A DNA stretch of 64,000 bases, taken from Burkholderiales bacterium (GTDB lineage: Bacteria > Pseudomonadota > Gammaproteobacteria > Burkholderiales > Casimicrobiaceae). Positions 18,438 through 26,581 of the stretch are shown here, in pieces; position 1 is the stretch's first letter, and every line of letters begins with the position of its first letter. The notes beneath the pieces were generated by a model. The model did not search any database. It was given only the letters and a program-made list of their open reading frames with translations, and was not told where the DNA came from. Position numbers and translations under genes: made by a program. The stretch is from assembly GCA_015075645.1 (NCBI GenBank), contig JABTUF010000003.1, positions 620,001 through 684,000 on the forward strand, in the 5' to 3' direction.

Positions 18438-18884
18438 CTACCGGCCGATCAGTTCGAGGCCGTTGGGGTTGACGCGGACACGGTCGCCGGGACGCACGAT
18501 CGGCGTCGCCTCCTGCCGGATCGTCGCGAAGCTGCCGTCGTCGTAGCGAACCGCGATCTGCCAGACCATGCGCGGATTGCGCGCCTCGATCTGGTTGCCG
18601 GCATAGGCGCCGCCGACCGCGCCGACGACCGTCGCGACGGTGCGGCCGGTGCCTCCGCCGATGAGGCTCCCGAGCCCGCCGCCGATCAACGCGCCGCCGA
18701 TGGCGCCCAAGCCGGAGGTGTCGTTGCTCGCGACGACCTGCTGCACCGATTCGACCGTGCCGATGCGCGTCGACGGGACATCGGTCACCTGGAACGCGGG
18801 TTGCGGTGCGCAGGCCGCGAGCGCGAGCGCTGCGAGCGCGACGAGCGCGGTCGAGCTGCGCCTCAGGATGCTGTCGATGGTCAT
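18438..18884 (-). CDS. Glycine-zipper 2TM lipoprotein, Pcp/SlyB-like
   Basis: A 148-residue outer-membrane-type lipoprotein. The signal peptide ends at lipobox L22-A-A-C25. A short VGTVESVQQV-like strand region precedes the glycine zipper GLGAIGGALIGGGLGSLIGGG followed by TGRTVATVVGAVGGAYAGNQIEARN. The C-terminal part ends in RPGDRVRVNPNGLELIGR, the conserved Pcp/SlyB tail. Such proteins sit in the outer membrane and influence envelope integrity. It follows the binding-protein gene by 11 bases, so the two are probably co-transcribed. The same pairing occurs in mirror image at 19928-21228. Confidence 0.85.
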   Translation of the reverse strand: MTIDSILRRSSTALVALAALALAACAPQPAFQVTDVPSTRIGTVESVQQVVASNDTSGLGAIGGALIGGGLGSLIGGGTGRTVATVVGAVGGAYAGNQIEARNPRMVWQIAVRYDDGSFATIRQEATPIVRPGDRVRVNPNGLELIGR

Positions 18885-18895
18885 GGCCGCTCCGT

Positions 18896-19771
18896 TCAGT
18901 CGGGCACCGCGTTCAGCACGTACATCGCGGCCAGCATCCCGCTCGGGCGGCCGAGCTTGCCGAGCCAGCGCGCGAAGATCTCCTCGATCTCGCCCGAGAC
19001 GTACACGCGCGTCAGTTCGCGGTTGACGACGAGGCGCAGCGCCGAGTCGCCGCGCGGCAGCGCGAACGCGTAGGGCTCGATCGAGAAGTCGGCGACCAAG
19101 AGCGAGAACAACGCGGGGTCCTTCGCGGTCACGGCGATGCCGATCAGCTTGATCTTGTCGCCGGCGAACGCGTCGACCTGCCTGGTCTCGAGGAGTTGCG
19201 CGCCTTCGTTCGCGTCGCGCACCGCCACGACGCCGGCCTGGACCTTGCGGTCCTTCAGCGTCGCATGGAGCCGCTGCTCGGTCGTGGTCCCGCCGATCAC
19301 CGCGATCTTCTTGCCCATCATGTCGGCGATGCTCTGGATCGGGCCGTCGGCGCGGACGAGGAAGCCGCCCGCATCGACGAACGACAGGTTGCTGAAGTCG
19401 ACGTGCTGCATGCGCGAGAGCGTCGCCGACGTGTTGGCGCATTCGAGGTCGGCCCGGCCGGCGCTGACCGCGGCGAGCCGCTCCGACACCGTGCCCGGCG
19501 TCCAGTTGACCTTGAGGTTCGGGTTGCCGACCGAGCGCCCGATCGCCGCGATCACCTTGTTGCACAGGTCGATCGAATAGCCGGCGGGCTTGCCGTCGGC
19601 GCCCTGGGCCGAGAACGGGATCGAGTCGGGCGAGTAGGCGACGTTGATCTCGCCGGCGGCCTTGATCTTGCCGAGCGTGTCGGGCAGGGCCTGCGCCTGC
19701 ACCGCGGCGGCGCACAGCAGGGCGGCGAACGCGGCGGTCGTGGCGGCGAAGCGGGCGGGCGACGGTTTCAC
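18896..19771 (-). CDS. Orphan amino-acid-type ABC substrate-binding protein (copy A)
   Basis: A 291-residue periplasmic binding protein of the SBP_bac_3 (PBP3) class with a signal peptide ending near VQAQA. Family blocks are DTLGKIKAAGEINVAYSPDSIPFS, GYSIDLCNKVIAAI, RADLECANTSATLSRMQHVDFS and GKKIAVIGGTTTEQRL. It starts at a GTG at 19771 with a good ribosome-binding site (AGGAGACCTCC), which an upstream ATG lacks. No permease or ATPase gene lies nearby, so it is an orphan. It is clearly paralogous to the divergent gene at 19928 (both end GRPxxMLxAMxxLNxxP). Confidence 0.85.
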   Translation of the reverse strand: MKPSPARFAATTAAFAALLCAAAVQAQALPDTLGKIKAAGEINVAYSPDSIPFSAQGADGKPAGYSIDLCNKVIAAIGRSVGNPNLKVNWTPGTVSERLAAVSAGRADLECANTSATLSRMQHVDFSNLSFVDAGGFLVRADGPIQSIADMMGKKIAVIGGTTTEQRLHATLKDRKVQAGVVAVRDANEGAQLLETRQVDAFAGDKIKLIGIAVTAKDPALFSLLVADFSIEPYAFALPRGDSALRLVVNRELTRVYVSGEIEEIFARWLGKLGRPSGMLAAMYVLNAVPD

Positions 19772-19881
19772 GGAGGTCTCCTGACGCGGATGAGAGGGCG
19801 CATCGTCGTGCGCGAGGCCGACATGGTAGCGCAATCGCCGTGCGGTGCCCCGCGTTCGCCTCGCTCGCGCAGGCGGGGTGC

Positions 19882-19887
19882 TACACT
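19882..19887 (+). promoter_or_regulatory. Possible -10 element (TACACT) for the plus-strand binding protein
   Basis: TACACT in the context GCTACACTCGATCC lies 40 bases before the ATG at 19928, a sensible distance. The best -35-like sequence (TTCGCC) is 21 bases upstream, which is too far, so support is weak. Confidence 0.25.
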
Positions 19888-19927
19888 CGATCCACGTCCC
19901 GGCCACCGGACGATCGACCGTTTCGAC

Positions 19928-20779
19928 ATGCGCGCCCTGCTCGTTTCCGGACTCTTCGCCGCCTTGGCGCTGGCGCCGCCCGCGTTCGCCGGGCCGACGC
20001 TCGACCGCATCAAGTCGTCGGGCACCATCGTGATGGGCTACCGCGCCGACGCGGCGCCGTTCTCGTTCAAGGACCGCGAAGGTCGCGTGCGCGGCTACTC
20101 GGTCGAATTGTGCGAGCGCGCCGCGGTGGAGATCGGCAAGGCGGCGGGCGTTGCGACGCCGAGGCTCGACTGGCGCCCGCTGACCGCTGCGACGCGACTC
20201 GAGGCGGTCGCGCGCGGCGAGGTCGACCTCGAATGCGGCATGACGACGATCTCGCTCTCGCGCATGGCGAACGTCGACTTCAGCGTGCCGATCTACGTCG
20301 ACGGCGGCGCGGTCCTCGTGCGCGACACCTCGAAGCTCGTGCGCCTCGCCGATCTCCGGGGGAAGCGGGTCGCGGTCATACCGGGCACGACCACCGAGCT
20401 GGCGCTGACGCGAACGCTCACCGCGATCGCCTCGCCCGCGATCATCGTGCCGATCGAATCCTACGGCGCAGGCATCCTCCTCCTCGAATCGGGCAAGGTC
20501 GACGGCCTCGCAGGCGACCGCATCGCGCTCACGACGATGCGCTCGCAAGCGACCGGCGGAACCGGCACCGACTTCCTGCCGAGCGACATCTCGTACGAGC
20601 CCTACGGTCTGGTGATGCGCCGCGACGACCCGGACTTCCGGCTCGCGGTCAACCGCGCGGTCGTCGAGCTCTACCGCAGCGGCGGTATCGACCCGATCTT
20701 CCAGCGCTGGTTCGGGCTGCTCGGGCGGCCGGGGCCGATGCTCCACGCGATGTTCTATCTCAACACCCTTCCCCCATGA
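19928..20779 (+). CDS. Orphan amino-acid-type ABC substrate-binding protein (copy B)
   Basis: A 283-residue PBP3-class binding protein with signal peptide MRALLVSGLFAALALAPPAFA. Conserved blocks are PTLDRIKSSGTIVMGYRADAAPFSF, GYSVELCERAAVEIG, GEVDLECGMTTISLSRMANVDFS and GKRVAVIPGTTTELAL. It aligns over its full length with the divergent gene at 18896-19771, including the unusual C-terminal GRPGPMLHAMFYLNTLPP. No transporter membrane or ATPase genes accompany it. Its TGA overlaps the ATG of the next gene (ATGA), so it is translationally coupled to a Pcp-like protein. Confidence 0.85.
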   Translation: MRALLVSGLFAALALAPPAFAGPTLDRIKSSGTIVMGYRADAAPFSFKDREGRVRGYSVELCERAAVEIGKAAGVATPRLDWRPLTAATRLEAVARGEVDLECGMTTISLSRMANVDFSVPIYVDGGAVLVRDTSKLVRLADLRGKRVAVIPGTTTELALTRTLTAIASPAIIVPIESYGAGILLLESGKVDGLAGDRIALTTMRSQATGGTGTDFLPSDISYEPYGLVMRRDDPDFRLAVNRAVVELYRSGGIDPIFQRWFGLLGRPGPMLHAMFYLNTLPP

Positions 20780-21228
20780 GCTTTCGCCAGGTGATGCGGA
20801 TGGGCGTCGCGGCCTCGCTCGCCGCCATGGCGCCGGGCGCGGAAGCGCAGGCGCCGGAACGCTGCGACCACTGCGGCACGATCGCCGACATCCGGCAGTC
20901 CACGTCGAGGAGCACCTGGACGCCGCTCGGCAGCACCGCGCCGGGCACGACGACGTCGGGCGACGAGACGTTCGCGCCGGGCCGCGTGACGGCGACCTAC
21001 CAGGTCGGCCGCGATCTCAAGAACCAGGGCATGGTGCTGCTGGGCTCGGCGGGCGGCGGGAGCTACGCGCGGCGGCCCGAGGAATACGCGCAGACGCGCT
21101 ATGACCTGACGGTGAAGATGGACGCCGGCGGTCCTCCGCGCACCGTGTCGATGTCCTACGATCCGCCGTTCCGGGTCGGCGACCGCGTGCGCGTCTTCGG
21201 CACGCAACTCGAGCTGATCCAGCCCTGA
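20776..21228 (+). CDS. Secreted Pcp/SlyB-related protein lacking the glycine zipper
   Basis: A 150-residue protein with a signal-like N-terminus (VAASLAAMAPGAEAQA). After it comes CDHCGTIADIRQ, which resembles the C-x-x-CGTV-S/D-I segment found before the zipper in many glycine-zipper 2TM proteins. The C-terminus ends RVGDRVRVFGTQLELIQP, the same tail as the lipoprotein at 18438 (GDRVRVNPNGLELIGR). The central glycine zipper and the lipobox cysteine are missing. It is coupled to the upstream binding-protein gene by an ATGA overlap. It probably acts in the envelope; function is unknown. Confidence 0.65.
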   Translation: MSFRQVMRMGVAASLAAMAPGAEAQAPERCDHCGTIADIRQSTSRSTWTPLGSTAPGTTTSGDETFAPGRVTATYQVGRDLKNQGMVLLGSAGGGSYARRPEEYAQTRYDLTVKMDAGGPPRTVSMSYDPPFRVGDRVRVFGTQLELIQP

Positions 21229-21238
21229 CGGGACAGCC

Positions 21239-22351
21239 GTGGCCGCCCTCGCGATCCGCGACCTCCCCGACGGGCGGCGCGTCGTCGCGCTGGACGGACG
21301 GCTCGAAGCGGAAACGGTGCGCTCGCTGTGGGGCGAGGCGCATCGCGCGCTCAGGGAGGCGGCCGGGCGCCCGGTGACCGTCGACGCCGCGAACGTCGAC
21401 TACTGCGACAACGCCGGAGTCGCGCTCCTGATCGACCTCGTGGCCCAGGAACGCGGCGCGCCGGTCGAGGTCGCGAACCTCAAGCCGCCGTTCGAGGCGC
21501 TGTTCCGGCAGTTCGATCCCGCGCGGCTCGCGAAGGACCTCGATCCGGAGGCGAAGCGACGACCCGCGATCGAGGAACTCGGCCGCGCCGCCTGGGCGGC
21601 GTGGCGCGACATCGCGCAACTGGTCACCTTCGTGGGCGAACTGACCGGGGCGCTGTGGCACGCGCTCTGGCATCCGCGCTCGGTGCGGTGGAAGGACGTC
21701 TGGCACGTCTGCGAACGCGTCGGCGCGGACGCGCTGCCGATCGTCGCGCTGATCAGCTTCCTGCTCGGCATGATCCTCGCGTTCCAGTCGGCGGTGCCGA
21801 TGAAGCGTTTCGGCGCCGAGATCTTCGTCGCCGACCTGATCGGCCTGTCGATGCTGCGCGAACTCGGGCCGCTGATGACGGCGATCCTGCTCGCCGGCCG
21901 CTCCGGCGCCGCGTTCGCCGCCGAGATCGGCACGATGCGCGTCAACCAGGAAGTCGACGCGATCACGACGATGGGCCTCGACCCGGTGCGTTTCCTGGTG
22001 ACGCCGCGCATCGTCGCCGCGATCCTCATGACTCCGCTCCTCACGCTGTTCTCGATGCTGATCGGTCTCGTCGGCGGCGCGATCACGATGACGACGTTCT
22101 CGATCCCGGTGGTGACCTTCATGACCGAGGTCGAGAGCGCGGTGACCTTCACCGACTTCATGGCCGGGTTCGTGAAGTCGTTCGTGTTCGCGATCCTCGT
22201 CGCCGGCATCGGATGCCTGCGCGGCCTGCAGACCGCCGCGGGGGCCTCCGCGGTCGGAGAATCCGCCACGCGCGCCGTGGTCTCGGGCATCATCCTGCTG
22301 GTGGTGGTCGACGGCATCTTCGCCGTCGCGCTCTACATCCTCGACCTCTGA
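21239..22351 (+). CDS. mlaE: MlaE-type lipid transporter permease with N-terminal STAS domain
   Basis: A 370-residue protein starting at GTG. Residues about 1-100 form a STAS-like domain (VTVDAANVDYCDNAGVALLIDLV), which in other systems is the separate protein MlaB. Residues about 120-370 are the MlaE permease: DALPIVALISFLLGMILAFQSA, LRELGPLMTAILLAGRSGAAFAAEIGTMRVNQEVDAI and the C-terminal helices. It forms the inner-membrane channel of an MCE lipid transporter. It is followed by mlaF after 5 bases. The STAS fusion is common in some Proteobacteria and replaces a free MlaB. Confidence 0.9.
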   Translation: MAALAIRDLPDGRRVVALDGRLEAETVRSLWGEAHRALREAAGRPVTVDAANVDYCDNAGVALLIDLVAQERGAPVEVANLKPPFEALFRQFDPARLAKDLDPEAKRRPAIEELGRAAWAAWRDIAQLVTFVGELTGALWHALWHPRSVRWKDVWHVCERVGADALPIVALISFLLGMILAFQSAVPMKRFGAEIFVADLIGLSMLRELGPLMTAILLAGRSGAAFAAEIGTMRVNQEVDAITTMGLDPVRFLVTPRIVAAILMTPLLTLFSMLIGLVGGAITMTTFSIPVVTFMTEVESAVTFTDFMAGFVKSFVFAILVAGIGCLRGLQTAAGASAVGESATRAVVSGIILLVVVDGIFAVALYILDL

Positions 22352-22356
22352 CGACC

Positions 22357-23166
22357 ATGGCGACCTCCGATCCGCTCGCCGCCGCCGGACCGAAACGCCG
22401 CGAACCCGGCGAAGTGCTGATCGAGGTCACGAAGCTCTACGCGGGCTACGACGGCACGGCGTTCCTCGACGACGTCAACTTCTCGGTGCGCGCGGGCGAG
22501 GTGTTCGGCATCCTCGGCGGGTCGGGAGGCGGGAAGAGCACGATCCTCAAGCACATGATCGGACTGGTGCCGCCGGTCTCCGGCAGCGTGACCTTCGGAG
22601 GCGAGGACATCGTCGGTGCGGACGGGCCGGAACTCGAGCGCATCCGCCGGCGGTTCGGCGTGATGTACCAGTCGGGCGCGCTGTTCGGCTCGATGACGCT
22701 GCTCGAGAACGTGCGCCTGCCGATCGAGGTCTACACCGAGCTGCCGGACGATGCGATGAACCTGCTCGCGCGGATGAAGCTCGCGCAGGTGGGGCTCGAC
22801 GCGTTCACCGGGCACCTGCCGTCCGAAATCTCCGGAGGAATGCAGAAGCGCGCGGGCATCGCGCGCGCGATGGCGCTCGATCCGCCGATCCTGTTCCTCG
22901 ACGAACCGTCGTCGGGCCTCGACCCGATCACCTCGGCGACGCTCGACGCCACGATCCGGCGTCTGGCCGAGAGCCTCGGCATGACCTTCGTGATCATCAC
23001 GCACGACCTGCCCTCGGTGTTCGCGGCGATCGATCGCATCGTGCTGCTCGACAAGAAGGCGCGCGGCATCATCGCCGAGGGCGATCCGCGCGAACTGCGC
23101 GACGCCTCGCCCGATCCGCGCGTGCGGGCGTTCCTGCGCCGCGAACCCGAGAAGGCGGCGGCATGA
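22357..23166 (+). CDS. mlaF: MlaF-type ABC ATPase
   Basis: A 269-residue ATPase. Walker A is GGSGGGKST, the Q-loop region reads VMYQSGALFGSMTLLENVRLP, the signature is ISGGMQKRAGIARA and Walker B is ILFLDEPSSGLDP, with the H-loop in IITHDL. FQSGALF-like sequence after Walker A is typical of MlaF rather than generic ABC proteins. It powers phospholipid movement through MlaE and MlaD. It lies 5 bases after mlaE; the next gene, mlaD, follows after a 145-base spacer with hairpins. Confidence 0.92.
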   Translation: MATSDPLAAAGPKRREPGEVLIEVTKLYAGYDGTAFLDDVNFSVRAGEVFGILGGSGGGKSTILKHMIGLVPPVSGSVTFGGEDIVGADGPELERIRRRFGVMYQSGALFGSMTLLENVRLPIEVYTELPDDAMNLLARMKLAQVGLDAFTGHLPSEISGGMQKRAGIARAMALDPPILFLDEPSSGLDPITSATLDATIRRLAESLGMTFVIITHDLPSVFAAIDRIVLLDKKARGIIAEGDPRELRDASPDPRVRAFLRREPEKAAA

Positions 23167-23247
23167 ACCGCGCGCAGCGCGCTTCGGGGGGCCACCCGGC
23201 GCCCGCCGACCGACGGGCCGCCCCGAGGTCGAACCGCGGGCGCCGTG

Positions 23248-23270
23248 CCCCCTCCGCCCTGCGGAGGGGG
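23248..23270. repeat. GC-rich hairpin in the mlaF-mlaD spacer
   Basis: CCCCCTCCG (23248-23256) pairs perfectly with CGGAGGGGG (23262-23270) over a 5-base loop. It sits in a 145-base spacer that also carries inverted GCGCGC-AGCGCGC elements. It could attenuate between mlaF and mlaD or stabilise processed mRNA ends; no T-tract is present. Confidence 0.4.
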
Positions 23271-23311
23271 GGCGCGACGCGCGCGAAGCGCGCTAGCCTG
23301 GGGGAGGTCGT

Positions 23312-24397
23312 TTGAGCCAGAAGGCGAACTACTTCAAGCTGGGCCTGTTCGTGATCGGCGCGGTCGTCGCGGGCATCGTCGTGCTGCTCGTGATCGGTTC
23401 CGGTCGCTGGTTCGAACGCAAGATCACCATCGAGACCTACTTCAACGAGTCGGTGCAGGGCCTCGACATCGGCTCGAAGATCAAGTTCAAGGGCGTCGCG
23501 ATCGGCGAGGTGACGAAGATCTCGTTCACCTACGTCGTCTATCAGCAGGACCTGCCGATGGCCCAGCGCGCGCGCTTCGTGCTGGTCGAGGCGCAGATCC
23601 AGCCCCGGCTCGTCGGCGGGCGCGCCGCGGCGGGCGACATGACCGACCCGGTCAACGCCAAACTGGAGATCGAGCGCGGACTGCGCATCCGGCTCACGCC
23701 GCAGGGCATCACCGGCACCTCGTTCCTCGAACTCGACTACGTCGATCCGCCGCCGCCGCTCCTGCCGGTGTCGTGGACGCCCCGCAACCTGTACATCCCG
23801 AGCGCGCCGTCGACGGTGGCGCAGTTCGTCAACGCCGCCTCCGACATCCTCGAGAAACTCCAGCGCCTCGACCTCGAGGGCACGTTCACGAACATCAATC
23901 GCCTGCTGACGACGACGAACGAACGCATCGCCGCGATCGACACGAAGGGCCTGTCCGACCGCGCGTCGAAGGCGCTCGACCGGGCGGACACGACGCTCGC
24001 CCGCATCGACAGCACGCTCGCCGGCGTCGACGCGAAGAAGATCGGCGACGAAGCGGGCGCGCTGCTCGCCGAACTGCGCCAGACCAACGCGGAGCTGAAG
24101 GCGCTCCTCGGCGACCCGGCATGGCGGAAGGTGCCCGAGGACACGGCGGCCGCGGCCGCGCGCATGCGCGAACTCGTCTCCGATCCGAAGCTCGCGGCGA
24201 CGATCGCGCGCCTCAACAGCACGATGTCGCGCGTCGATCGCATCCTCGGCGGCGGCGAGCAGGATCTCGCGTCGACGATCGCGAACCTGCGCGCGATCAC
24301 CGACAACCTGCGCGACCTGACCGAGGAAGCGAAGCGCTACCCGTCGAACCTCTTGTTCGGCGAACCCCCGAAACCGCTGCCGGGACGCCAGCCATGA
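23312..24397 (+). CDS. mlaD: MCE-domain lipid-binding protein, MlaD-like
   Basis: A 361-residue protein that starts at a TTG preceded by GGGGGAGG. A single N-terminal membrane helix (YFKLGLFVIGAVVAGIVVLLVIGSG) leads into the MCE domain, ITIETYFNESVQGLDIGSKIKFKGVAIGEV. This is followed by GLRIRLTPQGITGTSFLELDYV and a long helical C-terminal region (about 170-350) predicted to form coiled coil. MCE proteins form hexameric rings that shuttle lipids across the periplasm. The protein is longer than E. coli MlaD (about 180 residues) and closer to the elongated MCE proteins seen in Betaproteobacteria. Confidence 0.88.
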   Translation: MSQKANYFKLGLFVIGAVVAGIVVLLVIGSGRWFERKITIETYFNESVQGLDIGSKIKFKGVAIGEVTKISFTYVVYQQDLPMAQRARFVLVEAQIQPRLVGGRAAAGDMTDPVNAKLEIERGLRIRLTPQGITGTSFLELDYVDPPPPLLPVSWTPRNLYIPSAPSTVAQFVNAASDILEKLQRLDLEGTFTNINRLLTTTNERIAAIDTKGLSDRASKALDRADTTLARIDSTLAGVDAKKIGDEAGALLAELRQTNAELKALLGDPAWRKVPEDTAAAAARMRELVSDPKLAATIARLNSTMSRVDRILGGGEQDLASTIANLRAITDNLRDLTEEAKRYPSNLLFGEPPKPLPGRQP

Positions 24398-25005
24398 GCC
24401 GAATGCCCGCAATCGCGTTCCTCGCCGTCGCCGCGACGACGCTCGCCGCGTGCTCGATCACGCGCCCCGCGCCGGTCAAGGAGATGTATCTGCTCGAGCC
24501 GCCGGCCGCGACCGCGGTGCCCGCCATGAGCCCGCGGACCGCGCGCATCGGTACGGTGACCGTCGCCGCGCCCTACCGCGACCGCGGGTTCGTCGTGCGC
24601 GAAGCCGACCTGCGTTTCGACAACGACTTCTACCACCAGTACGTGGTCGCGCCCTCCGCGATGATCGCCGAGGCGATGGCCCGCTCGTTCGCGCAGGCCC
24701 GCGTGTTCGCGAAGGTGATCCCGCCCGGCGCGCCGCCGGAGGCCGACCTCACGATCGACGCGTTCGTCGGCGCGCTCTACGCCGACAACCGCGACGCGAA
24801 GGCGCCCGCGGCGGAACTCGCGATCACGTTCTACGTGTCGCGGAGCGGCGGGAGCGGCGCGCCGATCTGGTCGCGCAGCTACAGCCGGCGCAGCGCGATG
24901 ACGGCGCCGTCCGCCGCGACCTACGTGGCCGCGCAGAGCGCCGCGCTGGGCGACATCCTCGCCGAGGCCGCGCGCGACATGGCTGCGGAGCCTGCATTGC
25001 GCTGA
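24394..25005 (+). CDS. ABC-type transport auxiliary lipoprotein (PqiC/DUF330-like)
   Basis: A 203-residue lipoprotein precursor. The signal peptide ends at lipobox L-A-A-C20 (TTLAACSITRP). The mature part has the family pattern MYLLEPP, RIGTVTVAAPYRDRGFVVREADLRFDNDFYHQYVVAPSAMIAEAMARSF and ISRSYS-like later strands. PqiC-type lipoproteins sit in the outer membrane and dock MCE assemblies there. The ATG overlaps the mlaD stop (ATGA), so it is translationally coupled to it and completes the mlaEFD-lipoprotein operon. Confidence 0.85.
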   Translation: MSRMPAIAFLAVAATTLAACSITRPAPVKEMYLLEPPAATAVPAMSPRTARIGTVTVAAPYRDRGFVVREADLRFDNDFYHQYVVAPSAMIAEAMARSFAQARVFAKVIPPGAPPEADLTIDAFVGALYADNRDAKAPAAELAITFYVSRSGGSGAPIWSRSYSRRSAMTAPSAATYVAAQSAALGDILAEAARDMAAEPALR

Positions 25006-25015
25006 CGCGAACCCC

Positions 25016-25088
25016 GTCAGACTGAAGTCTGACCCACGAGGAAGGCGAAGCGTCTCGGGTCATGCGTGGGTCCGGCTTGAGGCCGGAC
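25016..25088. repeat. REP-like inverted pair between convergent genes
   Basis: Two related units face each other. Unit 1 (25016-25037) is a self-complementary GTCAGACTGAAGTCTGAC followed by CCAC; unit 2 (25066-25088) reads GTGGG then TCCGGCTTGAGGCCGGAC. Each forms its own hairpin and the two can pair through GTGGGT/ACCCAC. They belong to the same family as the three units at 53379-53483. Position at the shared 3' ends suggests a terminator or mRNA-stabilising role. Confidence 0.7.
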
Positions 25089-25116
25089 GCCGTTCGCTTC
25101 GATCCGCCGGGCGGCG

Positions 25117-26580
25117 TCAGAACCAGGGCTGCGGCGGCGCCGGGTTCCCGACCGCCGGCGGATCCTCGCCCCAGCGCGCGCGCTCCGCGGCGAGATCGAC
25201 CCAGCCGCCGCCCATCGCCTTGTAGAGGCTGACCGACGTGTTGAGCTGCGCGGTGCGGAACGCGACGAGGTTGAGTTCGGCCGGGAACAGCGCCTGCTCC
25301 GCCTGGAGCACGGTCGAGTAGGGCGCGTAGCCGCCGTTGTACTGGAGCCGCGCGAGGCGCGTGTAGTCGGACAGCGCGGCGACGAGTCGCTGCTGCGCGG
25401 CGACCTGCTCGCGGCCCTTCGCGTTCGCGATGAGCGCGTTGTCGACGTCGCCGAACGCGTTCTGGATCGCGAGCCGGTAGCTCTCGAGCGCCGCGCGCTG
25501 CGCGGCCTCGGCCTGCGCGACCTGGCCGCTCACGGCGCCGAAGGTGAAGATCGGACCCGCGAGCTGCCCCGCGTAGCTCCAGATGCGCGACGGTCCCTTG
25601 AACAGATCGGAGAGTTCAGGGCTCGCGAAACCGAGCGCGCCGGTCAGCGTGATGCGCGGAAAGTAGAGCGCCTTCGCCGCGCCGATCTGGGCGTTGGCCG
25701 CGACGAGCTGCTGCTCGGATTGCGCGAGGTCGGGCCGGCGCTCGAGGAGCGATGAGGGGAGCCCCGCGGGAACCGCGGGGGACGCGAGCTGGTCGATGGC
25801 CTTGCCGCGCGCGATCGGGCCGGGATTGCGGCCGACGAGGATCGCGAGCGCGTCCTCGGTCTGCGCGATCTGCGTCTCGATCTGCGGGATCTGCGCGGCC
25901 GCGGTCTCGTACTGCGACTGCGCCTGCGCCACCGTCATCTGCGAGACCTGACCGTACTTGAACTGCAGTTGGAAAAGCTTGACCGACTCCGCGTAGACGC
26001 CGAGCGTCTTCTTCGCGACCTCGAGCTGGCCGTCGAGCCCGCGCAGTTGCAGGTAGTTGGTCGCGACGCCGGCGACGAGCGAGAGCACGACGCCGCGCCG
26101 CGCCTCGGCCGTGGCGAGCAGGTTCGCGCGCGCCGCCTCGCTCTCGCGCCGGATGCGCCCCCAGAGATCGATTTCCCAGCTCACCGACAGCGCGGCCTGG
26201 TAGGCGGATGCCGGGTTGCGGAGCGCGGCGGCCACCTCCGGGCGCAGGCCGGACTCGCTCTGGCGCGCGCGCCCGGCGTCGACGCCGTAGCCGACCTGCG
26301 GGAACAGCGACGAGCGCGCCTGCGTGAAGACCGCCGCCGCCTGCTCGACGTTCGCCGTGGCCACCTTCACGTTGCGGTTGTTCGCGAGCGCCTCGTCGAT
26401 CAGCGCATCGAGCACCGGGTCGCCGAACTGCCGCCACCACGCGGTGTTCGCGGTGTCGGCGACCTCGTCGGGCTGGTATTGGAACCGCGCGGGCGAGTCC
26501 ACCTCCGGCTTGCGGTAGTCCGGGCCGACGGTGCACGCGGCGACGAGCGCGCAGGCGGCGAGGGCGAGGCGTCGTCGCAC
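25117..26580 (-). CDS. RND efflux outer-membrane factor (OprM/NodT family)
   Basis: A 487-residue outer-membrane lipoprotein. The signal ends at lipobox V13-A-A-C16, followed by TVGPDYRKPEVDSPARF, the OprM/NodT hallmark. Two OEP repeats follow, with ANNRNVKVATANVEQAAAVFTQARSSLFPQVGYGVDAGR in the first and RRPDLAQSEQQLVAANAQIGAAKALYFPRITLTGALGF in the second. It forms the trimeric TolC-like channel of the pump. The start is 1 base after the stop of the RND gene, so the order adaptor, pump, channel is a single minus-strand operon. Confidence 0.92.
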   Translation of the reverse strand: MRRRLALAACALVAACTVGPDYRKPEVDSPARFQYQPDEVADTANTAWWRQFGDPVLDALIDEALANNRNVKVATANVEQAAAVFTQARSSLFPQVGYGVDAGRARQSESGLRPEVAAALRNPASAYQAALSVSWEIDLWGRIRRESEAARANLLATAEARRGVVLSLVAGVATNYLQLRGLDGQLEVAKKTLGVYAESVKLFQLQFKYGQVSQMTVAQAQSQYETAAAQIPQIETQIAQTEDALAILVGRNPGPIARGKAIDQLASPAVPAGLPSSLLERRPDLAQSEQQLVAANAQIGAAKALYFPRITLTGALGFASPELSDLFKGPSRIWSYAGQLAGPIFTFGAVSGQVAQAEAAQRAALESYRLAIQNAFGDVDNALIANAKGREQVAAQQRLVAALSDYTRLARLQYNGGYAPYSTVLQAEQALFPAELNLVAFRTAQLNTSVSLYKAMGGGWVDLAAERARWGEDPPAVGNPAPPQPWF

Positions 26581-26581
26581 G

